From: Proteus hauseri ATCC 700826
Lineage (GTDB): Bacteria > Pseudomonadota > Gammaproteobacteria > Enterobacterales > Enterobacteriaceae
Assembly: GCF_001654965.1 (NCBI RefSeq)
Contig: NZ_LXEV01000014.1
Coordinates: 20,002-84,001 of the forward strand
Reading direction: 5' to 3'
DNA length: 64,000 nt
Made by a program: the position numbers and the translations under genes. The notes under the pieces were generated by a model. That model saw only the letters and a program-made list of their open reading frames with translations. It had not been told where the DNA came from and searched no databases. Position 1 is the first letter of the stretch. Every line of letters begins with the position of its first letter. Shown piece by piece: positions 8,244 to 16,886 of the stretch.

Positions 8244-8543
8244 CTGACTTATTGTTAGTTGCAAATTTTCGTTATCAACCATGGTGGAAATCACCACAGT
8301 ATAGGTATGGTGGAAATCGCAATACCTTTACAGTCACACCACAGCTTAAATCTGAGCCAAAGCATTTATTAGTGCTTTGGTCTTCCAGAGGACAAAATTG
8401 TCCCCGAGTTATTGAGAAAAACATATTTGTGAAATTATCAATAGGTTAGAACGTTAAACACACTCACCTCGAATAGGACGCCTTAATATCAAGGAGTCGC
8501 CCACCTAGTGTAAATCGCCAAATGAGTAAATTATCAGCAAAAA

Positions 8544-8635
8544 GGTGCACAGTATGAACAGTTGGTGCACACCGTGTTCACCCTAATTTATTATTTAATA
8601 TCAATGGATTAAGTTAATGGTGCATAGGGTGCACA
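8544..8635. repeat. Right iteron cluster, inverted partner of 546-648
   Basis: Copies of GGTGCACA or close variants lie at 8544-8551, 8553-8560 (TATGAACA variant), 8564-8571, 8619-8626 (GGTGCATA) and 8628-8635, and one TGTTCACC at 8575-8582. Read on the minus strand the block follows the same order and spacing pattern as the left cluster, including ACTGTGCACCCT and TGCACCAACTGTTCA. The pair resembles P4 ori1/crr. Confidence 0.72.
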
Positions 8636-8913
8636 GTTGAGGGCTTCAAAAAGATTTATAGGGGGGTAGTGAATAAATTACAGGATAATAGAGTTTTGCT
8701 GTATATAATTTAAGCTACTAAAATTTTGTAGTTTACCTATCTTTCCCTCTTCACATTAAGTAATCAGTTTGGCGAAACAGGTATCACCATTTTGATCATG
8801 CCTTTGGCATAACATAGTAGAAAGCTAACAATCACCGTGTTTGTATCTACCTTATCGCTTGTTTATATAACTGTTCAGATATCTATGTATAAATATATGT
8901 ATAAACAATAACA

Positions 8914-8948
8914 AAAAAGCCCTTAACAAATAATGAAAAGGGCTTTTT
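8914..8948 (-). terminator. fis terminator (bidirectional hairpin)
   Basis: AAAAAGCCCTT (8914-8924) pairs with AAGGGCTTTTT (8938-8948), with A/T tracts on both sides. It lies 26 bp after the fis stop codon and could also stop transcription arriving from the island. Confidence 0.85.
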
Positions 8949-8973
8949 AATTCAATGTGTTATACGACTTCTA

Positions 8974-9270
8974 TTAATTCATGCCGTATTTTTTCAGTTT
9001 CTTACGCAGTGTGCCGCGGTTAATGCCCATCATTTGCGCTGCACGTGTTTGGTTGCCACGGGTGTACTGCATTACCATGTCCAACAAAGGCTGTTCAACT
9101 TCAGCCAATACTAGCTCATAAAGGTCATTAACATCTTGACCGTTTAATTGAGCAAAATAGTTTTTCAGTGCTTGCTTAACGGAGTCACGTAAAGGTTTTT
9201 GGGTCACCTGATCTTGTGAATTTACGGTGGCAACGGTTAGTACGTCTGAATTTACGCGTTGTTCGAACAT
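8974..9270 (-). CDS. fis: DNA-binding protein Fis
   Basis: This 98-residue nucleoid protein bends DNA, activates rRNA promoters and assists site-specific recombination. It is almost identical to E. coli Fis: [13 protein letters not shown] at the start, beta-hairpin arm, and the C-terminal helix-turn-helix [21 protein letters not shown]. It is the second gene of the dusB-fis operon, 20 bp after dusB (using its ATG). The integrated island lies just beyond its 3' end, and the coding sequence is intact. Confidence 0.99.
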   Translation of the reverse strand: MFEQRVNSDVLTVATVNSQDQVTQKPLRDSVKQALKNYFAQLNGQDVNDLYELVLAEVEQPLLDMVMQYTRGNQTRAAQMMGINRGTLRKKLKKYGMN

Positions 9271-9290
9271 AGTTCTGTCAGCTCTTTTAT

Positions 9291-10262
9291 TTATTTACGC
9301 AAAAAATTTTCGAAATATGCTTCCAACGCCTCCAGCTGTTCGCTGGCATCCTCTATGGCGTTGAAGGAGCGCCGAAACTGATCATCAGGGGCATGTTCCT
9401 TGAGATACCAAGAGACATGCTTGCGAGCAATGCGAGTTCCTTTGCCTTGACCGTAAAAGTCGTGCAACTCACGCACGTGCATTTGCATTATTTGCTGTAC
9501 CTCTGCAATCGGCATTGGTGGCAGCAGTTCACCTGTGTCCAGATAGTGCTGGATTTCCCGAAAGATCCAGGGTCTTCCCTGAGCAGCGCGACCGATCATT
9601 AAAGCATCGGCTCCAGTGTAGTCGAGCACTGCTCTGGCTTTTAGCGGGTCAGTTATGTCTCCATTCGCAATAATGGGAATAGAAACACTCTGCTTAACTG
9701 TCCGAATACTGTCATATTCGGCTTCTCCTTTGAACAAACACTCGCGTGTACGTCCATGAATAGTGAGAGCCTGAATACCACAACGTTCAGCCAATCTGGC
9801 AATCTCTACACAGTTACGTTCATCAGGTGACCAGCCAGTACGGATCTTCAGAGTAACAGGTACATCAACCGCGTTAACCACAGCAGAGAGGATCTCTGCG
9901 ACAAGGTCGGGATAACGAAGCAATGCTGAACCCGCCAGCTTTTTATTCACCTTTTTTGCCGGACAACCCATATTTATGTCGATAATCTGAGCGCCACTTT
10001 CTGCGTTTATTTTCGCAGCAGCAGCCATATCGGCAGGGTCACTTCCAGCAATCTGTACGGAGCGGATCCCCAATTCATCGCTATGTACCATTCGCAACCG
10101 AGACTTGTCTGTCTTCCAAACCTGAGGATTAGAAGAAAGCATTTCAGAAACTGTCATACCCGCACCCATGTCATAGCAAAGTGACCGAAAAGGTCGGTCT
10201 GTAACGCCAGCCATTGGAGCTGCGATAAGGCAATTTTTTAACTGATACTGTCCGATTCGCAT
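9291..10262 (-). CDS. dusB: tRNA-dihydrouridine synthase B
   Basis: This FMN- and NADPH-dependent enzyme reduces uridines to dihydrouridine in the tRNA D-loop. From the ATG at 10262 (MRIGQYQL, as in E. coli) it has 323 residues. The active-site cysteine is C100 in [10 protein letters not shown], and RTGWS, IHGRTR and ANGDI flavin-binding loops of the TIM barrel are present. An upstream TTG at 10280 is less likely. No strong ribosome-binding site precedes either start. It is cotranscribed with fis from a shared promoter. Confidence 0.96.
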   Translation of the reverse strand: MRIGQYQLKNCLIAAPMAGVTDRPFRSLCYDMGAGMTVSEMLSSNPQVWKTDKSRLRMVHSDELGIRSVQIAGSDPADMAAAAKINAESGAQIIDINMGCPAKKVNKKLAGSALLRYPDLVAEILSAVVNAVDVPVTLKIRTGWSPDERNCVEIARLAERCGIQALTIHGRTRECLFKGEAEYDSIRTVKQSVSIPIIANGDITDPLKARAVLDYTGADALMIGRAAQGRPWIFREIQHYLDTGELLPPMPIAEVQQIMQMHVRELHDFYGQGKGTRIARKHVSWYLKEHAPDDQFRRSFNAIEDASEQLEALEAYFENFLRK

Positions 10263-10293
10263 AGATGAAAAGAGGGCCAAACTGTGACTGCAA

Positions 10294-10330
10294 GGGCGCG
10301 TATATTACGCATTTTTTATCAGATATGAAA
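10294..10330 (-). promoter_or_regulatory. dusB-fis promoter with GC-rich discriminator
   Basis: On the minus strand, TTTCAT (10330-10325) and TAATAT (10307-10302) are 17 bp apart and are followed by a CGCGCCC discriminator ending near 10294. These elements match the growth-rate- and stringent-controlled fis promoter of E. coli. The AT-rich 250 bp upstream, up to the prmA stop, would hold the Fis and IHF sites and contains no gene. Confidence 0.8.
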
Positions 10331-10583
10331 GGACAAAGTTTAACCAAATCGTGAAAAAAAGTTACTTTTTTACACTTGATTTTTTTTGATTATATTATTT
10401 AGTCAATAAAAACATGTGGTTATAAATATTTTTTATTTTGAAAATTGATAGTACAGAATTGATAAACACTCTTAACAAAGTGAAGTTTATCAGACAAAAA
10501 TGAGATTAATGTCTGATAAACAATAATTAAGTGAAATTTTAACCTAATGAGATTATCTCGATTTGGTTAATATTTGCACAGTG

Positions 10584-11465
10584 TTATTTTTTCACGCCGG
10601 TAATACGACACCATTCTTCTTTTTCAGCAACAGGATCTAGAGTAAATAATCCTTCATAAGCAGCACTCACTCCTTCTGCTTGGGTTGCTAATACGCCAGA
10701 AAGACCAAGATGGCCACCTTGACGAGGAAGAGTGCTAATCACAGGCGCAAGTTCACGTAGTGGGCCGGCTAGAATATTAGCGACAACAACATCAGCAGAA
10801 AGATTTTCTGGTTGATCTTTGGCAAGATATAACGTCAGAGCATCAGAAACACCGTTACGCTGAGCATTATCTCGGCTAGCTTGAATAGCTTGCGGGTCGA
10901 TATCAATGCCTATCGCTTTTGCTGCACCCAGTTTAAGTGCCGCAATAGCTAAGATACCGGAGCCACAACCAAAGTCGATAACCGTTTTGCCTGCTAAATC
11001 TAAACCATCAAGCCATTGTAAACATAAAGAGGTTGTTGGGTGGGTTCCTGTACCAAAAGCAAGACCGGGGTCTAGCATAACGTTGACGGCGTTAGGATCG
11101 GGCACTTCACGCCAGCTAGGGCAAATCCATAAGCGCTCGCCAAAACGCATCGGGTGGAAATTATCCATCCATTCGCGTTCCCAATCTTTATCTTCGATCT
11201 GTTCGATTTTATGAATAAAATGCTGACCAAATAGCGGGTTGTTCTCCAGCATGGCAACGATAATCTTCATATCGGTTTCAGCATCATATAAACCAACAAC
11301 ATCGGTATCACCCCAAAGACGAGTTTCACCCGGCAGAGGTTCAAAAATAGGCGTGTCGTGGCTATCTTGAAAAGTGACTGATACAGCACCACTTTCGACA
11401 AGTTCATCACCAATCGCTTCTGCATTCGCCGCAGTTGCATTAAGTCTTAATTGTATCCAAGGCAT
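10584..11465 (-). CDS. prmA: Ribosomal protein L11 methyltransferase
   Basis: PrmA trimethylates lysines and the N-terminus of ribosomal protein L11 using S-adenosylmethionine. The 293-residue protein has the N-terminal substrate-recognition domain ([10 protein letters not shown]), a linker, and a Rossmann methyltransferase domain with [14 protein letters not shown] and the SAM loop DFGCGSG (164-170), followed by ANILAGPL. It lies 26 bp after panF (same strand) and is probably cotranscribed with it, as in E. coli. Confidence 0.98.
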   Translation of the reverse strand: MPWIQLRLNATAANAEAIGDELVESGAVSVTFQDSHDTPIFEPLPGETRLWGDTDVVGLYDAETDMKIIVAMLENNPLFGQHFIHKIEQIEDKDWEREWMDNFHPMRFGERLWICPSWREVPDPNAVNVMLDPGLAFGTGTHPTTSLCLQWLDGLDLAGKTVIDFGCGSGILAIAALKLGAAKAIGIDIDPQAIQASRDNAQRNGVSDALTLYLAKDQPENLSADVVVANILAGPLRELAPVISTLPRQGGHLGLSGVLATQAEGVSAAYEGLFTLDPVAEKEEWCRITGVKK

Positions 11466-11491
11466 ATTAATCTATCTCTTTAAAAACGGGT

Positions 11492-12943
11492 TCACTGTAA
11501 TGGAACGGATTGCGCTAAAGTATGCTCTCCGAACCGATTAGCCACAAGAAATGCCGCTAAACTCAGTAATAGTGAAGGAACAATAGGGTGAAAATCAGCA
11601 ATTTGAATATTGAATGTCGCCAAGGTTGCATAAAGCGTTGCCCCGGTGATCATCGCAGCTATCGCACCATAGCGATTGGCTTTATTCCAGTAAAGGCCGA
11701 GCACTAATGGCCATAAGAAAACCGCTTGTAATCCGCCAAATGCCAGCAAGTTCAGCCAAATGATCATTGACGGTGGGTTCCACGCTGCAAAGAGCAAAAG
11801 TACACCTAAAATCAAGGTTGAAAGGCTCGATAAGCGTGAAATGCGTTTCTCATTAGTTATGGCGTGAGGCGCAAAATTTAAATAGAGATCTTTGACCAAC
11901 GTCGCTGATGATTGTAACAATTGCGCGTTAATGGTCGACATTATCGCCGCCATTGGTGCGGCTAAGAAAATACCTGCGGCAAAAGGCGGTAATACATCAA
12001 CCATTAGTGTGGGTATTACTTGGTCAGGTACCGTTAAATCAGGAATGATGGCACGACCTAATGCGCCAGCAAAGTGCATACCAAACATCAGTAATGACAT
12101 CACAATAGTGCCAATAATAATGCCTTTGTGCATTGCTTTGCTGTCTTTATACGAGATACAACGTACTGCCGTATGGGGTAATCCAATCACCCCAAAACAG
12201 ACTAACACCCAAAATGATGCCATGAATGGCCCACTTAAAATGCCATCAGCGCCCTGTGGCGATGTTAATGCGGGGTCGATAGCATTGAGTTTTTGTATTG
12301 CGATATCTAAGCCACCAATTTTATAAATGATAGCAAACAGTAAAATAAAGGTACCTAGCAGCATTACAAGACCTTGTAATGCATCATTTAATACACTCGC
12401 GCGAAATCCACCTATTGCCGTATACAGCGCGATAGAGATACCAAATATTAATAAGCCAAACTCATAGGGAATGCCTGCGGCGGTTTCTAATAGTCGAGCA
12501 CCACCAATAAACTGCACAGTCATGGCACCAATAAAAGCGACTAATAAACTTAAACTGGCAAACCAAACTAAAAAACGGCTCTGATAGCGTGCATATAGCA
12601 TATCGTTAAGTGTTACCGCATTATAACGACGCGCTAAGATGGCGAATTTTTTCCCTAATACGCCCAAAGAAAGCCAAATTGCAGGTAGCTGGATCATAGA
12701 AAGCAGCACCCAACCAATGCCGTATTTATAAGCAGCGCCAGGGCCACCAATAAAGGAGCTTGCACTGACATAAGTTGCAGTGATAGTCATGGCTAAAACA
12801 AAGCCGCCCATCGAACGATTACCAAGGAAGTATTCGTTAAGAAATTCTCCTTTCTCACGTTTACGGTAGGCGTAAGCCGACAACAGAAAGACCAATAGTA
12901 GATAACCAATCAGCGGTACAATAACTTCAGTTTGCATCGTCAT
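11492..12943 (-). CDS. panF: Sodium/pantothenate symporter
   Basis: PanF imports pantothenate with sodium for coenzyme A synthesis. It is a solute:sodium symporter family inner-membrane protein of about 13 helices; GNRSMGGFVLAMT, GPGAAYKYGIGW and PIVPSLLLSL match the E. coli protein. Three ATGs compete; the one at 12943 lies 6 bases after GGAG, with 12937 (MQTEV) and 12949 as alternatives. Its start lies within the end of yhdT, so the two are translationally coupled. Confidence 0.97.
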   Translation of the reverse strand: MTMQTEVIVPLIGYLLLVFLLSAYAYRKREKGEFLNEYFLGNRSMGGFVLAMTITATYVSASSFIGGPGAAYKYGIGWVLLSMIQLPAIWLSLGVLGKKFAILARRYNAVTLNDMLYARYQSRFLVWFASLSLLVAFIGAMTVQFIGGARLLETAAGIPYEFGLLIFGISIALYTAIGGFRASVLNDALQGLVMLLGTFILLFAIIYKIGGLDIAIQKLNAIDPALTSPQGADGILSGPFMASFWVLVCFGVIGLPHTAVRCISYKDSKAMHKGIIIGTIVMSLLMFGMHFAGALGRAIIPDLTVPDQVIPTLMVDVLPPFAAGIFLAAPMAAIMSTINAQLLQSSATLVKDLYLNFAPHAITNEKRISRLSSLSTLILGVLLLFAAWNPPSMIIWLNLLAFGGLQAVFLWPLVLGLYWNKANRYGAIAAMITGATLYATLATFNIQIADFHPIVPSLLLSLAAFLVANRFGEHTLAQSVPLQ

Positions 12944-13187
12944 GCTCATCTCCTAGCGGCATATCTTTGAAGAAATAACGAACCATTAGATAGCACAACA
13001 GAAAAAACAAAATAGGTAAAAATAAGCATGAAAGCTCGAACCAAAGCGGTAAACCAATAATGCCTAGTGTGTTATCAGGTAAATAGGCGGTCATTAACCA
13101 ACCCAATAAATACATAAAAGTTAAAATTAGGGCCAAAAGGGCTTCTTTGTGGGCCTGAACAAAACGCTTGTCCATCTGTTCTCCCAA
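12927..13187 (-). CDS. yhdT: YhdT, small inner-membrane protein (DUF997)
   Basis: The 86-residue protein has two strong membrane segments (about residues 15-35 and 42-68) and the family features ALLALILTFMYLLGWL and GLPLWFELSCL. Its function is not established; it always lies next to panF and may help it. Here the usual upstream neighbour accC is 3.7 kb away because of the insert that follows. Confidence 0.92.
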   Translation of the reverse strand: MGEQMDKRFVQAHKEALLALILTFMYLLGWLMTAYLPDNTLGIIGLPLWFELSCLFLPILFFLLCYLMVRYFFKDMPLGDEHDDAN

Positions 13188-13430
13188 TCTTAATAGGGTT
13201 AAAACGAATGGGAGGATTGTACGGGAAAGTGAATAGTGATTCAGTGAAAATTAGTCATAAACTAAGCGGTTAGATTAAAGTATTTATTATCTAATTGTTT
13301 TTTAACAGTTATATAGAGTTGCTTTGAAGCAGATATCGCGTTCATTATCAATGATTATTAGATTAAAGATGTTTTTTTAATCAAAATAATAAAGAAATAT
13401 TTTTCTATGATTTTATGAGTAATAAAAAAC

Positions 13431-13476
13431 AAAAAGAGTACGATTTCAATAGATTAATTATCATCGTACTCTTTTT
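13431..13476. terminator. Strong bidirectional hairpin terminator
   Basis: AAAAAGAGTACGAT (13431-13444) pairs perfectly with ATCGTACTCTTTTT (13463-13476). It ends the minus-strand permease/lyase operon before yhdT. Confidence 0.85.
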
Positions 13477-13508
13477 AATATAACTCATCTCTATAAAATG
13501 AAAGTATT

Positions 13509-13554
13509 CCCTTTATCCCTTTATCCCTTTATCCCTTTATCCCTTTATCCCTTT
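13509..13554. repeat. 8-bp tandem repeat CCCTTTAT, 5.75 copies
   Basis: Five perfect copies of CCCTTTAT run from 13509 to 13548, followed by a partial CCCTTT at 13549-13554. The array is non-coding, 23 bp past the stop of the C-S lyase gene and before its terminator. Copy number could vary between strains. Confidence 0.95.
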
Positions 13555-13577
13555 AAAACAAAGGTAACTTTAAAAAA

Positions 13578-14780
13578 CTAAAGGGCGTTTTTAATTCTTT
13601 CTAATCCCTGCTTAATTATGGCGCGAGGACATGCAAGATTGATGCGAATATAGTTATCGCCATTGCTAACAAACATATTTCCACCTTCTAGCAGGATGCC
13701 TGTTTTGTTAGCAAAATAGAGTGAAAGCTGTTGATTATCGATATTCTCTGGCAAGTATTCTTTAAGATTGATCCATGCTAAATAGGTTGAATCGGGCACT
13801 TTAAAGTTTGCTTTTGGAAAATGAGTGTGAACAAATTCTTCAACTAATTTGAAATTATCATCAAGATAGTTTTTAAGTTGTTTTAACCATTCATCGCACT
13901 CAGAATAAGCTGCTTTTGTTGCTACTAAACTTAATGGTGAAATAAAGTCATCATATAAACGAAGCCACTCATTTTTCACTTCTTCATTTTTAATAAAGAT
14001 ATGAGACATTAAGTTGCCCGCGAGATTAAATGTTTTACTTGGAGCCATGCAGGTAATGATTTTGTCATATTCAGGAAAAAGCTTGGCAATAGGAGTATGG
14101 TTGACACCATTACGTAATAAGTCGCAGTGAATCTCATCTGATATTATCCAAATATCATTTTCGATGCACAATTTTCCCATTTTTATTAAATCTTCTTGTG
14201 TCCACACTTTTCCTGTTGGGTTTTGTGGGTTACATAGAATAAATAATTTAATATTCAATGAGCTATCTTTAATTTTTCGTTCCATATCAGCAAAATCAAG
14301 TGCATATTCACCTTGTTCTTCTAATAAATCAGAATAGATAACTTGGCGTGAATTATAATCACCTGCTTGTTTAAATGGCGTATAAGAAGGCGTCTGAATT
14401 AAAATGCTTTCATCTTGTTTAATTAATAAAGGAACTAAGCGATTTAATGCAGGAATAATGCCTGGAGATAAAACAATCTCACGAGTATCAATATTCCAAT
14501 TATAGTGTCTTTGGCACCAATCTTTAAAAATGTGATAATACTCATCGTCATAGATTTTGGTATAACCTAATATTTTCCTGTCTAGTCTGGCCTTAATTGC
14601 GTCAAGTATTTCTGGTGGCGTAGAAAAATCCATATCAGCTACCCACATTCTAATGAATTCATCATCTGCAAAGGCAAATTTTGCATCTTTATCTGCCTTG
14701 AAAATATATTGACGCCAGCCATCATAATTTAGCGCATCGGTATTTTTTCTATCTATAATTTCATCAAAGTTATATTTCAT
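13578..14780 (-). CDS. PLP-dependent C-S lyase, PatB/MalY family (cystathionine beta-lyase-like)
   Basis: This 400-residue fold-type I aminotransferase-like enzyme has MWVADMDF (45-52), NPQNPTG (184-190), the SDEIHCD segment with the PLP-ring aspartate D215 and the Schiff-base lysine K249 in APSKTFNLAG. These are features of the MalY/PatB C-S lyases, which split cystathionine, cysteine or related beta-thio amino acids to pyruvate, ammonia and a thiol. The permease gene lies 28 bp upstream, and AAAGG precedes the ATG. The exact substrate is not visible; transaminase activity is possible. Codon use is more AT-rich than the neighbours. Confidence 0.85.
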   Translation of the reverse strand: MKYNFDEIIDRKNTDALNYDGWRQYIFKADKDAKFAFADDEFIRMWVADMDFSTPPEILDAIKARLDRKILGYTKIYDDEYYHIFKDWCQRHYNWNIDTREIVLSPGIIPALNRLVPLLIKQDESILIQTPSYTPFKQAGDYNSRQVIYSDLLEEQGEYALDFADMERKIKDSSLNIKLFILCNPQNPTGKVWTQEDLIKMGKLCIENDIWIISDEIHCDLLRNGVNHTPIAKLFPEYDKIITCMAPSKTFNLAGNLMSHIFIKNEEVKNEWLRLYDDFISPLSLVATKAAYSECDEWLKQLKNYLDDNFKLVEEFVHTHFPKANFKVPDSTYLAWINLKEYLPENIDNQQLSLYFANKTGILLEGGNMFVSNGDNYIRINLACPRAIIKQGLERIKNAL

Positions 14781-14808
14781 GATTTAGCCTTTAATACATT
14801 TCATTTTA

Positions 14809-16116
14809 TTAAATAAATTTCAAGAATGGAGAGATACAAAGTAGGATGCCCGTAAAAATAATTAAGTAGAGTGATAATCCTTTATAACGGTGCAACGAAG
14901 GTACTTTGTAAACTAAATAAGCAGGAATAAGACAACCGACAATACCGAATATTGGGCTGCAAATAGAGGTGAACATTAATACGGGTAGATTAAGAACAAT
15001 GGCTCCCCATGCAATAACCACAGTAAAGATAACAATGCTTAAATTAAGTATTTTCTTGTTAATTTTTTCTGCTGGAATAACACGAGTAAGCGCATTCATT
15101 ACTAATCCTTGAACGGCTTCTTTAAATCCAAGGTATACACCAAAGAAAGCGGTCATTAGTGCAAAAACATTCAGAGCAACACCAACAGGTGTGACAAATT
15201 TAGCGGCGTCTCCTTCAATAAATTGCGCTGCAATTGCTAGCGCGGAGATATTTTGTTCATACGCTTTTACTGCTTCATCGTGGCCTATGGCGAAAGTGAA
15301 AGAAACGGCATAGAAAAAAACGACACAAAACAGCGTGCCAAATGAGATATTCATTGCTCTTAGTGCTTTATAGCGAGCAACTTCAATTGACTGGTTTTTG
15401 GCTCGATAGGAAATAACCATCGGGCTAAGTGATTGAATAAATAAAATTGAGGTGAGAGTAAAAGGTAACGTAATAATGGCATTTTTAATAAGCAGACGAA
15501 AAGGAGGGAATGAATCGATATTTTTTGATAAATCCCACATGCTTATCATCATTAAACCAAGAACGAGCACAACCAGTAATTTTGATAACACCATAAAACT
15601 GGAAATTTTAAATAGTAGTTCTTCACTTCGTGATGTAATGAGTACTAAAAATGAAATAAGAATTAAGCCATAGAATGGATTGTCAGAAAGAAGTCCATCG
15701 GTAACACCAAAAGTATGTAGGTAAGATGCAGTGTCATTAGTTAATGCAGTAGGGTAAGCAAATATCCAAATAACAAGCATTAAAAAATAAAGTAAGCCAA
15801 GAAACATTCCCCAGTTTTTACCCAGGTAACCTTCGATAACGCCAGGGTAGTCTTTACACTCTTTAGAATCGGCAAGAGTGTTGATAAATAGACGTTGAAA
15901 AAGGTACATGGCAGGATAGCCAATAATAGAAGAAAGCAAAAAGACCCATAGCCCAATTAAGCCAACTTGAACCGGTAAAAAAACAATACCCGCGCCAATT
16001 GCCATACCAATACTGATGATGATCCAACCCGCGTCTGTATTATCAAAACGGGTTAATTTTTTCCATTCTTCTTTTGATAGTGAGGCCCTATCGATTTTTT
16101 TTTCTAATAAGGTCAT
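14809..16116 (-). CDS. Hydroxy/aromatic amino acid permease family (HAAAP) transporter
   Basis: This 435-residue inner-membrane protein has about 11 hydrophobic segments, beginning after a cytosolic LSKEEWKKLTRFDNTDAGW with GMAIGAGIVFLPVQVG, typical of the SdaC/TdcC/YhaO branch. Members carry serine, threonine, cysteine or tryptophan with protons. Together with the downstream C-S lyase and a divergent Lrp-type regulator it resembles the E. coli cysteine uptake set (CyuP with its Lrp-type regulator), so cysteine or a related sulfur amino acid is my best guess. GGGA precedes the ATG. Confidence 0.85.
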   Translation of the reverse strand: MTLLEKKIDRASLSKEEWKKLTRFDNTDAGWIIISIGMAIGAGIVFLPVQVGLIGLWVFLLSSIIGYPAMYLFQRLFINTLADSKECKDYPGVIEGYLGKNWGMFLGLLYFLMLVIWIFAYPTALTNDTASYLHTFGVTDGLLSDNPFYGLILISFLVLITSRSEELLFKISSFMVLSKLLVVLVLGLMMISMWDLSKNIDSFPPFRLLIKNAIITLPFTLTSILFIQSLSPMVISYRAKNQSIEVARYKALRAMNISFGTLFCVVFFYAVSFTFAIGHDEAVKAYEQNISALAIAAQFIEGDAAKFVTPVGVALNVFALMTAFFGVYLGFKEAVQGLVMNALTRVIPAEKINKKILNLSIVIFTVVIAWGAIVLNLPVLMFTSICSPIFGIVGCLIPAYLVYKVPSLHRYKGLSLYLIIFTGILLCISPFLKFI

Positions 16117-16368
16117 ATGTGTAATCCCATGTGTAAGTAATTTATAGTATTTGTTTTATTAACTCGTTTTAGAACACGATTTTTAATGATTTTGTATTAG
16201 CTGAATAACGAGACTTCACGAGTCATTCTAGCAATTAGGCTGGTTAATTATTTTTTCATATTGGAATCTGTACGCGCTTATTTATTAATAAAATTAGTTA
16301 AAATGAATCTATAAGCGAATAATATTTGATAAAAACGTTATTTTGATTAACGTCACAAGGTCTCGAAT

Positions 16369-16830
16369 ATGATGAGTCTTGACAAAACGGATATGGGTAT
16401 CCTTAAGCTGTTACAAGAAGATGGACGATTAAATAATGCAGAAATAGCTAAGCGTGTATTTTTGTCTCCCCCAGCTTGTTGGAAAAGACTTAAGGCGCTA
16501 GAGAAGGGTGTAATAAAAAATTATCGTGCAAATATTGATCCTAAACACTTGGGATTTAATTTTTATGCCTTTATGAATATTACGCTAGATTTACACTCTG
16601 AAGATAATATGGCGCATTTTGAACAAGAGATAATGAAAATTGAAAACGTTATTTCTTGTCATAATATCTCTGGCCGTTATGACTATATTTTGCAGTTAGT
16701 CGTAAAGGATATGGACGATTTTCATAATGTATCGATGGTAAAAGTACGTGCAATAGGTAATATCAAAGAGATGAATACCAGCTTTAGTATTCGTGAAATA
16801 AAGCCTTTTAAAGGTTTTCCAATTAAATAA
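16369..16830 (+). CDS. Lrp/AsnC family transcriptional regulator
   Basis: The 153-residue protein has an N-terminal winged helix (LDKTDMGILKLLQEDGRLNNAEIAKRV; recognition PPACWKRLKALE) and a C-terminal RAM ligand-binding domain from about residue 65, including NISGRYDYILQLVVKDMDDF. It is transcribed away from the permease-lyase operon across a 252-bp gap, so it probably senses the amino acid and controls that operon. The CWKRLK motif is also in the E. coli cysteine-responsive regulator DecR/CyuR. A second ATG at 16372 may be the true start. Confidence 0.9.
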   Translation: MMSLDKTDMGILKLLQEDGRLNNAEIAKRVFLSPPACWKRLKALEKGVIKNYRANIDPKHLGFNFYAFMNITLDLHSEDNMAHFEQEIMKIENVISCHNISGRYDYILQLVVKDMDDFHNVSMVKVRAIGNIKEMNTSFSIREIKPFKGFPIK

Positions 16831-16837
16831 AGCAAAA

Positions 16838-16868
16838 AAAAAGCATAGTTAATTTAACTATGCTTTTT
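16838..16868. terminator. Bidirectional terminator between the Lrp-type gene and accC
   Basis: AAAGCATAGTTAA pairs with TTAACTATGCTTT across one base, flanked by an A-tract and a T-tract. It serves the plus-strand regulator gene and the minus-strand accC, which converge here. Confidence 0.88.
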
Positions 16869-16886
16869 TGTATCGATAAGAAAATA

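Larger units (their letters stand above)
8244..8973. other. Right end of the island: non-coding stretch between terL and fis
   Basis: These 730 bp contain no convincing gene. They hold a 12-bp direct repeat ATGGTGGAAATC (8281-8292, 8307-8318), a hairpin CCAAAGCA/TGCTTTGG (8357-8364, 8373-8380) that may end the late transcript, the right iteron cluster, and a 9-bp direct repeat ATGTATAAA (8885-8893, 8897-8905) next to the fis terminator. The attachment site must lie here, probably near the fis 3' end, but its core cannot be defined without the left junction. Confidence 0.6.
13188..13577. other. Non-coding gap between yhdT and the C-S lyase gene
   Basis: This 390-bp gap holds the yhdT promoter region (13188-13430), the terminator at 13431-13476 and the tandem repeat at 13509-13554. 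No gene was seen. Confidence 0.6.

Noticed and set aside
8252..8449. 65-codon frame after terL
   Set aside because: It starts at a TTG without a ribosome-binding site, covers a direct repeat and a hairpin, and the product has no recognisable features.
1..8973. Decayed full-length HK97-like prophage
   Set aside because: All head and packaging genes are intact, the gene order (capsid before portal) and P4-type primase fit a satellite, and the end beside fis is clean; decay would not selectively remove every tail gene.
13509..13554. CRISPR array
   Set aside because: The units are 8 bp with no spacers, and no cas gene is present anywhere in the window.
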